From positions 1 to 64,000 of the forward strand of contig CACNYJ010000003.1 of NCBI GenBank assembly GCA_902624655.1: 64,000 nt of DNA, given 5' to 3'. The notes under the pieces were generated by a model. It saw only the letters and a list, made by a program, of their open reading frames with translations, was not told the origin of the DNA and ran no database searches. Each line of letters opens with the position of its first letter. Within the stretch, counting starts at the first letter, position 1. Below are positions 26,702 through 35,273 of the stretch, in pieces. The position numbers and the translations under genes are program-made. The DNA is from an uncultured Thiothrix sp. Lineage in GTDB: Bacteria > Pseudomonadota > Gammaproteobacteria > Poriferisulfidales > GCA-002705445.

Positions 26702-28240
26702 ATGACTAAAAATGCGGTAAACAGAGCTCTATTAATTGTTCTTGATGGTGTAGGGATTGGTCCAAAAGGCGATAATAATGGCTGGTCACTTGCGAATACC
26801 CCCAATATAGATTTGTTACTTAAAGATTACCCTTCTACGTCAATACAGGCATCAGGGCAGAGTGTTGGGCTTCCTGATGGCCAAATGGGCAATTCTGAAG
26901 TTGGGCATATGATAATAGGCTCTGGGAAAATTTTTAAGCAAGATTTAGTCATAATAAATGAGTCGATTAAAGACGGAAGTTTTTTCAAAAATGAAGTGAT
27001 TCTAAACTCGATACTCTCCGCCAAAGATACTGAAAATAATCTTCACTTACTTGGTCTAGTTTCTCCGGGTGGCGTTCATTCTCATAGTGACCATTTAATT
27101 GCAATTTTGAAAATGTGCAAGTCTTACGGTGTATCCCCAAAATTACATGTATTTACCGATGGAAGAGACGATGACCCAAAATCTGCAATGAATATTTTGA
27201 ACGAGCTTAATAGTTGTCTTGGAGAATACGGTGGTGAAATTTATACTATCTCTGGGCGATATTACGCAATGGACAGAGATCAAAGATGGGACAGGACTGA
27301 GCTTGCTTGGGATGCTATTGTTAATAACAAAGGTCAATTCTCAAAAAATTATAAAGAAGTAATAAAAAATTCTTACGAGAAAAATATAACAGATGAGTTT
27401 ATTTTACCTACAGTTATTGAAGGGGCGAAGCCACTTAATAAAAACGATTCTCTTTTATTTTTTAACTTTCGAAATGATAGAACGAGACAAATTGCTCGTG
27501 CTTTAAATGTCGAAAGATTTGATAATTTTAGAAGAACAAATAACAATACTGCTTATTCTATTTCGACTATGACAGAGTATGATCCTTTTTTATCATGTCC
27601 AGTTGCATTTAGAACTAAGTGCCCAGAAGTTACTCTCGGCAGTGTTGTTAGTAGCCTTGGATTAAAACAATTCCATTGTGCTGAAACTGAAAAATATCCA
27701 CACGTCACTTACTTTATTAATGGAGGAAGAGAGGACCCATATCCAGGTGAAAAGAGAGTGCTTATTCCTTCCCCAAATGTTGCAACATATGATTTGAAGC
27801 CAGAAATGAGTTGCCATGAAGTTGGTGAAGAAGTTATCAGAGCTATCAAAAATGAAGATTACAAGTTGATTGTTGTGAATTTCGCAAATGGAGATATGGT
27901 TGGGCATACAGCAATTAAAGAGGCAATTGTTCAAGCAATGAGTGAGTTGGATGCCGTTCTTGGAGAAGTAGTGTGCGAGGCTCTTGGTGCAAATGTTGCA
28001 ACCTTAATAACCGCTGATCACGGTAATTGTGATGAAATTAATAATCCTATAACCGGTAACCCCAATACCCAGCATTCTCATAATCCAGTACCATGTATAA
28101 TTGTTGACAATAATATAAAGTGGGAAATAGTTAATCAAGAGGGCGGCTTGTCAAATATTACTCCGACAATACTGGAGATGATGGGCATAGCAAAACCATC
28201 AGAAATGACTAGCAATAGTTTAATCAAAAAAGCTAATTAA
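26702..28240 (+). CDS. gpmI: 2,3-bisphosphoglycerate-independent phosphoglycerate mutase
   Basis: Interconverts 3- and 2-phosphoglycerate in glycolysis and gluconeogenesis. The 512-residue alkaline-phosphatase-superfamily protein has the catalytic serine S65 in Q-M-G-N-S-E-V-G-H, the H-S-H segment near residue 125, the D-G-R-D-D-D motif and the metal-binding A-D-H-G-N-C-D segment near residue 440. Length is standard. Its end overlaps the next gene on the opposite strand by 8 nt. Confidence 0.97.
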   Translation: MTKNAVNRALLIVLDGVGIGPKGDNNGWSLANTPNIDLLLKDYPSTSIQASGQSVGLPDGQMGNSEVGHMIIGSGKIFKQDLVIINESIKDGSFFKNEVILNSILSAKDTENNLHLLGLVSPGGVHSHSDHLIAILKMCKSYGVSPKLHVFTDGRDDDPKSAMNILNELNSCLGEYGGEIYTISGRYYAMDRDQRWDRTELAWDAIVNNKGQFSKNYKEVIKNSYEKNITDEFILPTVIEGAKPLNKNDSLLFFNFRNDRTRQIARALNVERFDNFRRTNNNTAYSISTMTEYDPFLSCPVAFRTKCPEVTLGSVVSSLGLKQFHCAETEKYPHVTYFINGGREDPYPGEKRVLIPSPNVATYDLKPEMSCHEVGEEVIRAIKNEDYKLIVVNFANGDMVGHTAIKEAIVQAMSELDAVLGEVVCEALGANVATLITADHGNCDEINNPITGNPNTQHSHNPVPCIIVDNNIKWEIVNQEGGLSNITPTILEMMGIAKPSEMTSNSLIKKAN

Positions 28241-29147
28241 AGACGTCTTCTGGAATATCATTTTCAATTATCAAAGAATTATTATCGACGGAATCAAGAT
28301 CGTCAAATACAAGCGTTCCATCAATAATTTCTTCGTCTTTATCGTTTGAAAGCTTGAGTCCTTTTTTTTCTTCTTCAATAATATAATTTTTTGTATCTTT
28401 AGATTCGTCGAAATTCAGCTCTCCGCCCAAATCTTTTTGCACATTTGTTACGCTAACAATACCCTTATGAAAATTTACTAGATCCGTAAAATTTTCTACA
28501 GCGTAGTCGAAATCCAATCCGCTCCTGATTGGTATTCTAGCTTCGCCCTGTTTTAGTTTTTTTAAAATCATAGGTTCAAGCATTTTCTTTTCAAACGAAG
28601 AAAGGTGATCAAGCCCCCCGACGATCCTATGCTTAATATTACCTGTAATATAAATTTGTTTTGTGCCGAAAAGTATTTTCTCTCTATATTTTTTGTTACT
28701 TACTTCAATATTTGCTAAGTCTATTTCCGTCTTTACAGTTGAACAACCTTCGATGTTTGAGCCTTCTGCTTCTCCAGACTTTTTAATAGCGTTCCTGCCA
28801 CATTTCTCAGTCTGATAGCTTAGTATTGTTTTTCTTATCTGTATTTTTTGAGCATTTATTGCAGATTTTAAGAAAGCTTGTCTTTCAATACGCATTCTTC
28901 TTATGTATTCTTCGTCTTCCTCGTCGGCATACTCCTCACTAAATGATTTATACACTTTGCTTTCAAAATCTCTAGATGAAATAATGTCCTCCGAACACAT
29001 AGCTGTTATCTGTTCTTTTGTGAATTTTTTTTCAAGATAATAATCTATATCTTCCTTACTACACTTTGCATAGCAATTGCTTCCTAGTAAAAAAGTTAGT
29101 GCAAGCGTATATATATTAATTGATTTTATTCTTATAAGTTCTCTCAT
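28233..29147 (-). CDS. Secreted protein of unknown function, acidic C-terminus
   Basis: A 304-residue protein I do not recognise. It has a signal peptide (about residues 10-27, ending C-Y-A), then a cysteine-containing helical start (C-S-K-E-D-I-D-Y-Y-L-E-K and E-Q-I-T-A-M-C) of a type I have an impression of seeing in other marine gammaproteobacterial proteins. A charged, probably coiled-coil region (about 70-130) follows, then a beta-rich part and a strongly acidic tail (about 250-304, many Asp and Glu). Probably periplasmic or surface exposed. It is transcribed alone toward gpmI and is separated from the porin by 114 nt containing the porin terminator. Confidence 0.75.
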   Translation of the reverse strand: MRELIRIKSINIYTLALTFLLGSNCYAKCSKEDIDYYLEKKFTKEQITAMCSEDIISSRDFESKVYKSFSEEYADEEDEEYIRRMRIERQAFLKSAINAQKIQIRKTILSYQTEKCGRNAIKKSGEAEGSNIEGCSTVKTEIDLANIEVSNKKYREKILFGTKQIYITGNIKHRIVGGLDHLSSFEKKMLEPMILKKLKQGEARIPIRSGLDFDYAVENFTDLVNFHKGIVSVTNVQKDLGGELNFDESKDTKNYIIEEEKKGLKLSNDKDEEIIDGTLVFDDLDSVDNNSLIIENDIPEDVFN

Positions 29148-29204
29148 TTGCTAGTTCCGACTTTAGCTATTATTTTATTCTACCATTTGTATTAATTTTT
29201 GCTG

Positions 29205-29234
29205 AAAAAAAACAGGCGCAATAAATGCGCCTGT
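29205..29234 (-). terminator. Intrinsic terminator of the porin gene
   Basis: On the minus strand a perfect 9-bp stem (ACAGGCGCA, loop TTTAT, TGCGCCTGT) is followed directly by a run of eight Ts. It lies 28 nt after the porin stop codon. It is the clearest rho-independent terminator in the window and separates the porin from the downstream unknown gene. Confidence 0.93.
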
Positions 29235-29261
29235 CTCTATTCACAATAAGTTCTATATATA

Positions 29262-30650
29262 TTAGAACATTGTAATTATATTGAAAGCGATCATTTCATT
29301 GTCTGAACCGATAGCTCCAAGTCCAACACCACCAATACCAGTACCATAAGCACCGTAGGTGTCATTTTCTATGCTGTTATAGGTAAGTCCAAATTCTGTT
29401 GAATCACCTAAAGAGTAGTATATGCCTAGGACTAACATTTCAGCACCTGAATCGTTCCTTAACTTATCGTTACCACTCGCGATAGTCCAAGTACCTTCAT
29501 AATCGTCAGCTTCTGCATACATGAAACGGAAGTTGAACGGTCCGCCTGTAGCATACTTACCAGAGACTAACCAAGCATCACGCTCGATTTTAATGTTATC
29601 TCCAGCTGTTACGTTACCGACTGCATTTGTACTAAAACCAAAGTCATCAAATATAGTGTTAACAACGTTGTCCATTTCGTACTCAAGAGTTTCAAACATT
29701 GCAGAAAGAGTTAAGCTTGCGCCGTTACCCATGTCAGCAATATATCTACCCGCAATTCTCCATGATTCAGCATCTGATCCAGACATATCTGCTTTACCGC
29801 CTAAGCCTGCAGCTGTCCAGTCTTCATGTTTTTGATATGTTACAGCCGCCCAAACTGGACCTTCTGAGTAAGCGATACCTGTAGAGTAAATAACAGGGTC
29901 AACTTTAACTGCACTACCTGTTCCACCAGTTACACTCGCCTCATCTCTTTCACCTTGGGTAAATGCGAATCTATATGACACAGGACCTGTAGAACCCATG
30001 TACTGAACAATACCTTCTTGTCTACGGTTGAAACCTAATCCGTAAGAACCAGCAGCACCGTAGTTCTGCGCGGCTTCAACGTCTGAACCTGAGAAGTTAG
30101 CTGTTGAGTAGTCAAAGTCACCAAAAGAGTCACCATCGTTGAACATACCTGTGTTGTAGAAAATACCAGATGTTGTTCCGATGTTACCCATAATACCTGT
30201 GTGAGATAGGTTACCAGCATCATAGAAAGGGTCTACCCACTGAGCAACCATTTCGTTGTACGGTAATAACCATGTCGCGAACATTATTTCACCAAATGCG
30301 CCCGAGATACCAACTTTGGAGTTACGGTTACACCAACCAGTACCACCAGCAAAGTCTCCAAGGTATGTGAACTGTTCACAACGCCATGTTACTTTTAATC
30401 CTTCGATTCCAGTATCTACAAAACCTAAGAAACCAATGTTTGCAGCGTTACTACGAATTTCTGTGTAGTCTCTTTCATCGCTAAGATTTTCATTTCTTGA
30501 GATGGACTCAAAAGAATGATATTGCCAACCGTAGATTGTGATTGGATCCCCATAAGGACCAACACCACCACCGCCCCAGCCTGCGTTTGCAGTAACAGGA
30601 AGCATGGCCAATGCTCCGGCTAGCATACTTGCTAAGATTTTTATTTTCAT
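29262..30650 (-). CDS. Outer-membrane porin
   Basis: A 462-residue protein with a classical signal peptide (cut after A-N-A near residue 23), many alternating-residue beta strands rich in aromatic residues, and a C-terminal phenylalanine, the sorting signal for outer-membrane barrels. Segments such as R-S-N-A-A-N-I-G-F-L-G and G-L-G-F-N-R-R-Q resemble the general porin family of 16-stranded trimers. One cysteine pair (C-E-Q-F...G-W-C) sits in an early region. A strong AGGAG ribosome-binding site and a strong terminator suggest high expression; its codon usage also looks less AT-biased than its neighbours. Substrate unknown. Confidence 0.9.
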   Translation of the reverse strand: MKIKILASMLAGALAMLPVTANAGWGGGGVGPYGDPITIYGWQYHSFESISRNENLSDERDYTEIRSNAANIGFLGFVDTGIEGLKVTWRCEQFTYLGDFAGGTGWCNRNSKVGISGAFGEIMFATWLLPYNEMVAQWVDPFYDAGNLSHTGIMGNIGTTSGIFYNTGMFNDGDSFGDFDYSTANFSGSDVEAAQNYGAAGSYGLGFNRRQEGIVQYMGSTGPVSYRFAFTQGERDEASVTGGTGSAVKVDPVIYSTGIAYSEGPVWAAVTYQKHEDWTAAGLGGKADMSGSDAESWRIAGRYIADMGNGASLTLSAMFETLEYEMDNVVNTIFDDFGFSTNAVGNVTAGDNIKIERDAWLVSGKYATGGPFNFRFMYAEADDYEGTWTIASGNDKLRNDSGAEMLVLGIYYSLGDSTEFGLTYNSIENDTYGAYGTGIGGVGLGAIGSDNEMIAFNIITMF

Positions 30651-31075
30651 TAGGACTCCTAATAATTGTCTTAATTATTGTTTAAGAGGGAACTAACAAA
30701 ACTTAATTTACTTCCTCCCCCCACTATGATGCTACCAATTCTTATTGTTATTAATTATATTAATTTCCAATATAATTCCGACATTCCATTGTCTATAGCA
30801 CCTCCCACTTTTATGCAGGATTTGTCAATTTTGACGAATCTTTAGCACCAAGTCAACCAAAAAAGGCAATAACACTAATAAAATCAATTATATATAAGTA
30901 TTTGCTTATTAATTTTATTATAAATTACTAATTAACTTATATACAAAATATCTGAATAAAAACATGTAATTACAAGCATTCTGAAAATTCAAGCTTTTAA
31001 TGCAAAATTTGCATTTCTTTATTAAATGATTATTTTGTGTATTATTACCTTTTTACTATTTTTAAAAGAATCAAA
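30651..31075. other. Divergent intergenic region between porin and lipoprotein operon
   Basis: The 425 bases hold no gene that I can support. They are very AT-rich near the lipoprotein side. A perfect 17-nt palindrome AATGCAAA-A-TTTGCATT is at 30999-31015, and a weaker inverted repeat TTGTCAA/TTGACGA at 30822-30838. Several TATAAT-like hexamers occur on both strands, none with a convincing -35 partner. Probably the regulatory region of the highly expressed porin, with its ribosome-binding site at 30652-30656 on the minus strand. Confidence 0.6.
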
Positions 31076-31933
31076 ATGAAAAATTTTTTAAAGTATATTA
31101 CTATTTTGCCGGTAATATTCGTTGCTGGATGCGGCAGTATTGAATTACCCGACATAAGTTTTGGAGAAGAGGAGGATGTTTCTTTAAGCGATCCCAATTT
31201 CGAAAGAGTATTGGACAAGCATTATTCAGGGTATGGTGATGATGATCATTTAACAGATGCTGAGGTTGAGCAAGGTGCTAAGAAATATGCGCGATGTGCA
31301 AATTCAACTGAATGTAATCTTCTTTGGGATACAGCTAGAACATGGCTTACCCAAAAATCAAAGTATAAAAAAGATCTTAAGGTTGATACAAAGAATATTT
31401 TAGAAACAAGGCTTGAGCTTCGAGACCCTAAAGACAAACGAATCACTTTTAAAGTCTCAAGAATTCCGAAAGGTAAAATGAACGAGATTCAAATTAAAGC
31501 TGATTGTGCAAGAAATTGTAAAAATTTTATTCATAAACACTATTTTGCATTTAACAGCTACTTAAAAAGCCACCTAGCAGCATATAAAAAAGGGGTTATT
31601 GCATACGCTCAGGTAGAAGATGAAATGCTAGTGGGTATTGAGAGTTCTGATGATCTAAATGTTGATTTTGATGATATGAATGGAAATCCTCAAATGTCAG
31701 TTCTCAAAGAAAATGAATTGTTAGACAAAATTGAAGTAACGAAATCAAAGAAAAAAAAATACATTGGATCTGTAGCTGAAACCTTAATTGATGAATATTC
31801 GTGTAATAAACAAAGTGAAATAAACTTGGTAAAGAAAACTAGAAAAAGAGAATTATACGAAGTAAATTGCATTAAAGAAGTTAAAAGAATGATATTTGAT
31901 TGCGGGCCTGAAGGCTGTGAAGTATTACAATGA
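31076..31933 (+). CDS. Lipoprotein with C-terminal four-cysteine domain
   Basis: A 285-residue protein of unknown function. I start it at the ATG 31076, not the GTG at 31037, because a lipoprotein signal peptide then begins at once and ends in V-A-G-C19. The middle part has two cysteine pairs (C74/C80 and C144/C148). The last 45 residues contain four cysteines spaced C243-x21-C265-x10-C276-x4-C281 with a Y-E-V-N-C motif; the same pattern recurs at the end of the next gene. Probably an envelope protein stabilised by disulfides. Overlaps the next gene by 4 nt (ATGA). Confidence 0.8.
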   Translation: MKNFLKYITILPVIFVAGCGSIELPDISFGEEEDVSLSDPNFERVLDKHYSGYGDDDHLTDAEVEQGAKKYARCANSTECNLLWDTARTWLTQKSKYKKDLKVDTKNILETRLELRDPKDKRITFKVSRIPKGKMNEIQIKADCARNCKNFIHKHYFAFNSYLKSHLAAYKKGVIAYAQVEDEMLVGIESSDDLNVDFDDMNGNPQMSVLKENELLDKIEVTKSKKKKYIGSVAETLIDEYSCNKQSEINLVKKTRKRELYEVNCIKEVKRMIFDCGPEGCEVLQ

Positions 31934-32238
31934 GGCTTTCTAATCTATTATTTTTTCCTTTTTTTATAATAATCACAAGCTGTTCTTCAATGGAAGCATC
32001 TAGTGTGAAGGACTGGCTTAAAGAAGGCACGAAAGAGTACCAAGAAGAAGAAAAACAATCAAAAAAGACAAGTAAAAAGGATATCAAGCAGCTTCTTGAA
32101 AAAAGAGGATGCATTAATGGGTCTAGCGCGAAAATTGTCGATTCGAGCGATAACGGTTATAGAGTCTATGAAGTAACATGCGTTCAAAAATCTAATAAAT
32201 TTCTAGTTAAATGTAACGAAAACACTTGTTCAGAATAA
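31930..32238 (+). CDS. Small lipoprotein with the same four-cysteine domain
   Basis: A 102-residue lipoprotein (lipobox I-T-S-C18) with a charged linker (residues 25-55) followed by a C-terminal domain with C61-x22-C84-x10-C95-x4-C100 and a Y-E-V-T-C motif. The spacing matches the C-terminus of the preceding lipoprotein almost exactly, so the two genes share a homologous module. The ATG overlaps the upstream stop. Function unknown; co-translation suggests the two act together in the envelope. Confidence 0.8.
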   Translation: MRLSNLLFFPFFIIITSCSSMEASSVKDWLKEGTKEYQEEEKQSKKTSKKDIKQLLEKRGCINGSSAKIVDSSDNGYRVYEVTCVQKSNKFLVKCNENTCSE

Positions 32239-32317
32239 TTTTTGTAAAATTTTGTAAAGTTTTATTTACATTCAAGTCGTATATGCTTTGTACGTATTCA
32301 AACTTTAAATATATTTT

Positions 32318-33769
32318 ATGAGAAAAATTGTTTGGTTCAGATTTGACTTAAGAACTGAGGATAATTATGCCTATCAAAACGCCTGTAGGGACGGCGAGGT
32401 TTTGCCTGTTTTTATTTATGATAAAGATTTTTGGCGGCTTCCAACCTCCAGCAGTTTTCATTTACAATTTACAGAAGATTCTCTTGTTGATCTCAAAGAT
32501 GAATTATATGAAAAAAACCAAGCAAACTTAGTTACTTTTTATGGCAACACAATTGAGATTCTTAAAGAATTAATTGAAAAGTTAAGCATTCAAGAAATTT
32601 ATTCAAACAAAGTTTATAAAAATAAGTATCTACTTGATTTAGATGAGGAATGTAAAAATCTATTCAATGAAAAAAGTGTTGCCTGGAAACAATATAATCA
32701 GTTTGGAATACAAACTGAAAAAAGAAAAAGATATGAATGGGCAAACCACTGGAATCAATTTATTTCTAAAGAGCCTAAAAAAACAAATACAAATTGTAAA
32801 TTTTTGGATGCTCAAATCGACAAAAACTATTCTGTGAAGACAAATGAAATTAATAAAAATTTCATTCAAAGGGGCGGAAGACTAAGAGCGTTATCTCTAC
32901 TTGATAGTTTTTTGTTAGAAAGGTCAGCAAATTACCAAGCAGAAATGTCTTCTCCAATAACTGGGCAAATATCTTGTTCGAGATTAAGCCCACATATTGC
33001 CAATGGAACAATATCATTAAGAGAAATTAACAGTCGTCTTAAAAAAATATTTGAAAGCAACCTAACATTAACAAATAGAAAATCTTTGAGCTCATTTAAA
33101 AGTAGGCTGGCATGGCACTGCCATTTTATTCAAAAACTCTATGACGAGCCTGAAATCGAATACCAAAATATGAATAGAGCTTTCGATGGGCTTCGAGATA
33201 ATTTCAATGAAAAAAATTTTGAAGCTTGGAAGAATGGCAGAACAGGATTCCCTTTTGTTGATGCTTGCATGCGTTACTTAAAAAATAGAGGTTGGATTAA
33301 TTTTAGAATGCGCGCCATGCTTGTTTCTTTTGCTTCTTATCAACTTTGGTTAGATTGGAGAATAACAAGCAAACATTTAGCAAAACTCTTTACAGATTAT
33401 GAGCCTGGAATTCATTATTCTCAGTTTCAAATGCAGTCTGGAACTACAGGTATAAATACAATTAGGATTTATAATCCAATTAAACAGTCTATCGATCAAG
33501 ACCCAAGCGGTAAATTTATTAAAAAATGGGTACCAGAGTTAAATAATTTACCTACTGAGCTTATTCATGAACCTTGGAAAATAACACCAATAGAAAAACA
33601 AGGGCTTAGTGGTTGTGAATTTAAATTGTACCCAAGCCCAATAATTGATAACAAAGAAGCTTCAAAAAGAGCAAGGGAGAAGCTTTGGGCAATAAGAAAA
33701 ACAGAAAAGGCAAAAGAACTTTCAAAAATAGTCTTGCGAAAGCATGCAAGTATGAAAGCACGAAGATAA
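32318..33769 (+). CDS. Photolyase/cryptochrome family flavoprotein
   Basis: A 483-residue member of the DNA photolyase/cryptochrome family: N-terminal alpha/beta domain starting I-V-W-F-R-F-D-L-R, then a helical FAD-binding domain with [13 protein letters not shown] (about 309-321), D-W-R and R-I-Y-N-P. It differs from textbook class I enzymes: the usual H-N-R-M-R is I-N-F-R-M-R, and the usual D-G-D-x-x-x-N-x-G-x-W-Q-W region reads [19 protein letters not shown] associate this variant with a marine proteobacterial subgroup; whether it repairs CPDs, 6-4 photoproducts or acts as a sensor is not decided by sequence. Stands alone, convergent with a ParA-like gene 5 nt away. Confidence 0.88.
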   Translation: MRKIVWFRFDLRTEDNYAYQNACRDGEVLPVFIYDKDFWRLPTSSSFHLQFTEDSLVDLKDELYEKNQANLVTFYGNTIEILKELIEKLSIQEIYSNKVYKNKYLLDLDEECKNLFNEKSVAWKQYNQFGIQTEKRKRYEWANHWNQFISKEPKKTNTNCKFLDAQIDKNYSVKTNEINKNFIQRGGRLRALSLLDSFLLERSANYQAEMSSPITGQISCSRLSPHIANGTISLREINSRLKKIFESNLTLTNRKSLSSFKSRLAWHCHFIQKLYDEPEIEYQNMNRAFDGLRDNFNEKNFEAWKNGRTGFPFVDACMRYLKNRGWINFRMRAMLVSFASYQLWLDWRITSKHLAKLFTDYEPGIHYSQFQMQSGTTGINTIRIYNPIKQSIDQDPSGKFIKKWVPELNNLPTELIHEPWKITPIEKQGLSGCEFKLYPSPIIDNKEASKRAREKLWAIRKTEKAKELSKIVLRKHASMKARR

Positions 33770-33774
33770 GAGAA

Positions 33775-34401
33775 TTATCTGCTCCGCTTGCTGTTGAGCC
33801 AGTCTATTATTGGCTCAAAGTACTCTCGGTCAACTTCTGTCATTGCGGGTCCCATCTCATAAATACCTAAGCCTTTTTCTGCGCAACGAATAAAATTTTG
33901 GCTGTCTCTAATCATAGTTAAAAAAGGTATTTTTTGACTTGCCAAGAAATCATCAAGCTCCCAATAAATATTTGTATAGTCTCTACCTCTATTGGCCACA
34001 AGAGCTATTTTGGATTTTTTCTTAACTACTCTTGAGTGCTTCTTAATATTTTTTATAAATTCTGAAGCTGCGCGCATATCAATGGGTGAAGGTAAAACAG
34101 GAATAATAACGCTCTCAGCCATATTTAAAACTTTTGTTAAAGCTGCGCCGTTAAGTCCCGCTGGCGCATCAATTATTTTATAGTCAACGCCTCTCTTTAC
34201 CCTTTCTCCATAACCTTTAATACCGATTATTGGGGGTTTAGCTGAAGAACGAGCTCTCAACCAGCTTATTGAACTCTCTTGGGTATCTAAATCAACTAAT
34301 GCTACCGATTTACCGATGGAAGCGTAAAAACTAGCAAGATTCGTTGCTATAGTTGTTTTGCCTGAACCACCTTTTGAGTTTAAAACAAGAATTGATCTCA
34401 T
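33775..34401 (-). CDS. Orphan ParA/MinD-type ATPase
   Basis: A 208-residue P-loop ATPase with the deviant Walker A motif K10-G-G-S-G-K15-T-T and a V-A-L-V-D-L-D-T-Q-E segment containing the partition-ATPase aspartate. It is shorter than the chromosomal ParA at 50 kb and is most like the small single-domain ParA/McdA/ParC group that positions cellular cargo. No parB or cargo gene is adjacent; upstream on the same strand (101 nt) are xthA and prlC. A perfect 8-bp hairpin (33794-33818) lies within its last codons but lacks a T run. Confidence 0.88.
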   Translation of the reverse strand: MRSILVLNSKGGSGKTTIATNLASFYASIGKSVALVDLDTQESSISWLRARSSAKPPIIGIKGYGERVKRGVDYKIIDAPAGLNGAALTKVLNMAESVIIPVLPSPIDMRAASEFIKNIKKHSRVVKKKSKIALVANRGRDYTNIYWELDDFLASQKIPFLTMIRDSQNFIRCAEKGLGIYEMGPAMTEVDREYFEPIIDWLNSKRSR

Positions 34402-34502
34402 ATTATTATCCCTGAATTAATATTCATATAAACGATATTATCATTAATTTGTATTTAGTCTAAAATTTTTGATAATTTTTTGACTATTTCATCTAAATTA
34501 TT

Positions 34503-35273
34503 TCATATGTCAAAAACGGAAACTACAGGCGTGTGATCAGAGGGTCTCTCATTCTTTCTTGGTCCAATATCGATATAACTTTTAATGCATTTATTTGCTA
34601 AATTATCATTAGCTAAAATTAAATCAATTCTTAAGCCTCTATTCCTTCTGAAGGCGCCTGTTCTATAATCCCACCAACTGAAAAGTTCTGCATCTTGAGG
34701 AAATAATCTAAAAGTATCTTTAAAACCAAGGTCTAAAATCTTTTTTAAAGATAACCTTTCTTTTTTACTGCATAAAATTTTATCGCTCCAAGCTTCTGGG
34801 TCGTAAACATCAGCATCCTCTGGCGCTATGTTAAAATCCCCAAGTACAGCGTAATATTTAGTTTTTTTTAAATCTTTTTTCAATTGCATTGTTACATTTT
34901 TAAGCCAGGAAAGCTTGAATTCATATTTTTCTGCGCCTACTTCTTGACCATTCACAACATAAAGATTTAGTACTGACAAATTTTTTCCATATCTAGTTAA
35001 TAAAAATCTCTTTTGGTCTTGCTCTTTATTGTTAATAAGCTTAACTGTCTCCGAAGGAGCTTTCTTACTTATTGTTGTAACGCCGTTATATGTTTTCTGG
35101 CCGGTAAACTCGCAAAAAAAACCAGCATCTGTAATTTCTTTTATTGGGAAGGAGCTATCTTCAACTTTTGTTTCTTGAATTGCTAAAATATCAACATCAC
35201 TCTTCTTTAACCAAGAAAGAACTTGGGGTAACCTAACTCTCAAAGAATTTACATTCCAAGAAGCAATTTTCAT
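34503..35273 (-). CDS. xthA: Exodeoxyribonuclease III
   Basis: AP endonuclease and 3'-5' exonuclease for DNA base-excision repair. The 256-residue protein starts M-K-I-A-S-W-N-V-N-S-L-R-V-R-L as in E. coli ExoIII, has the metal-binding E34 in I-Q-E-T-K, the G-D-F-N-I-A-P segment, R-I-D-L and S-D-H-T-P-V. It overlaps prlC by 4 nt. It is the second ExoIII-family gene of the window and the closer one to E. coli XthA. Confidence 0.94.
   Translation of the reverse strand: MKIASWNVNSLRVRLPQVLSWLKKSDVDILAIQETKVEDSSFPIKEITDAGFFCEFTGQKTYNGVTTISKKAPSETVKLINNKEQDQKRFLLTRYGKNLSVLNLYVVNGQEVGAEKYEFKLSWLKNVTMQLKKDLKKTKYYAVLGDFNIAPEDADVYDPEAWSDKILCSKKERLSLKKILDLGFKDTFRLFPQDAELFSWWDYRTGAFRRNRGLRIDLILANDNLANKCIKSYIDIGPRKNERPSDHTPVVSVFDI

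Noticed and set aside
29521-29835. Open frame antisense to the porin
   Set aside because: Shadow of the porin's codon pattern; no signal, ribosome-binding site or recognisable domain.
31037-31075. Upstream GTG as start of the first lipoprotein
   Set aside because: It would bury the lipoprotein signal behind 13 residues; the ATG at 31076 fits the signal peptide.
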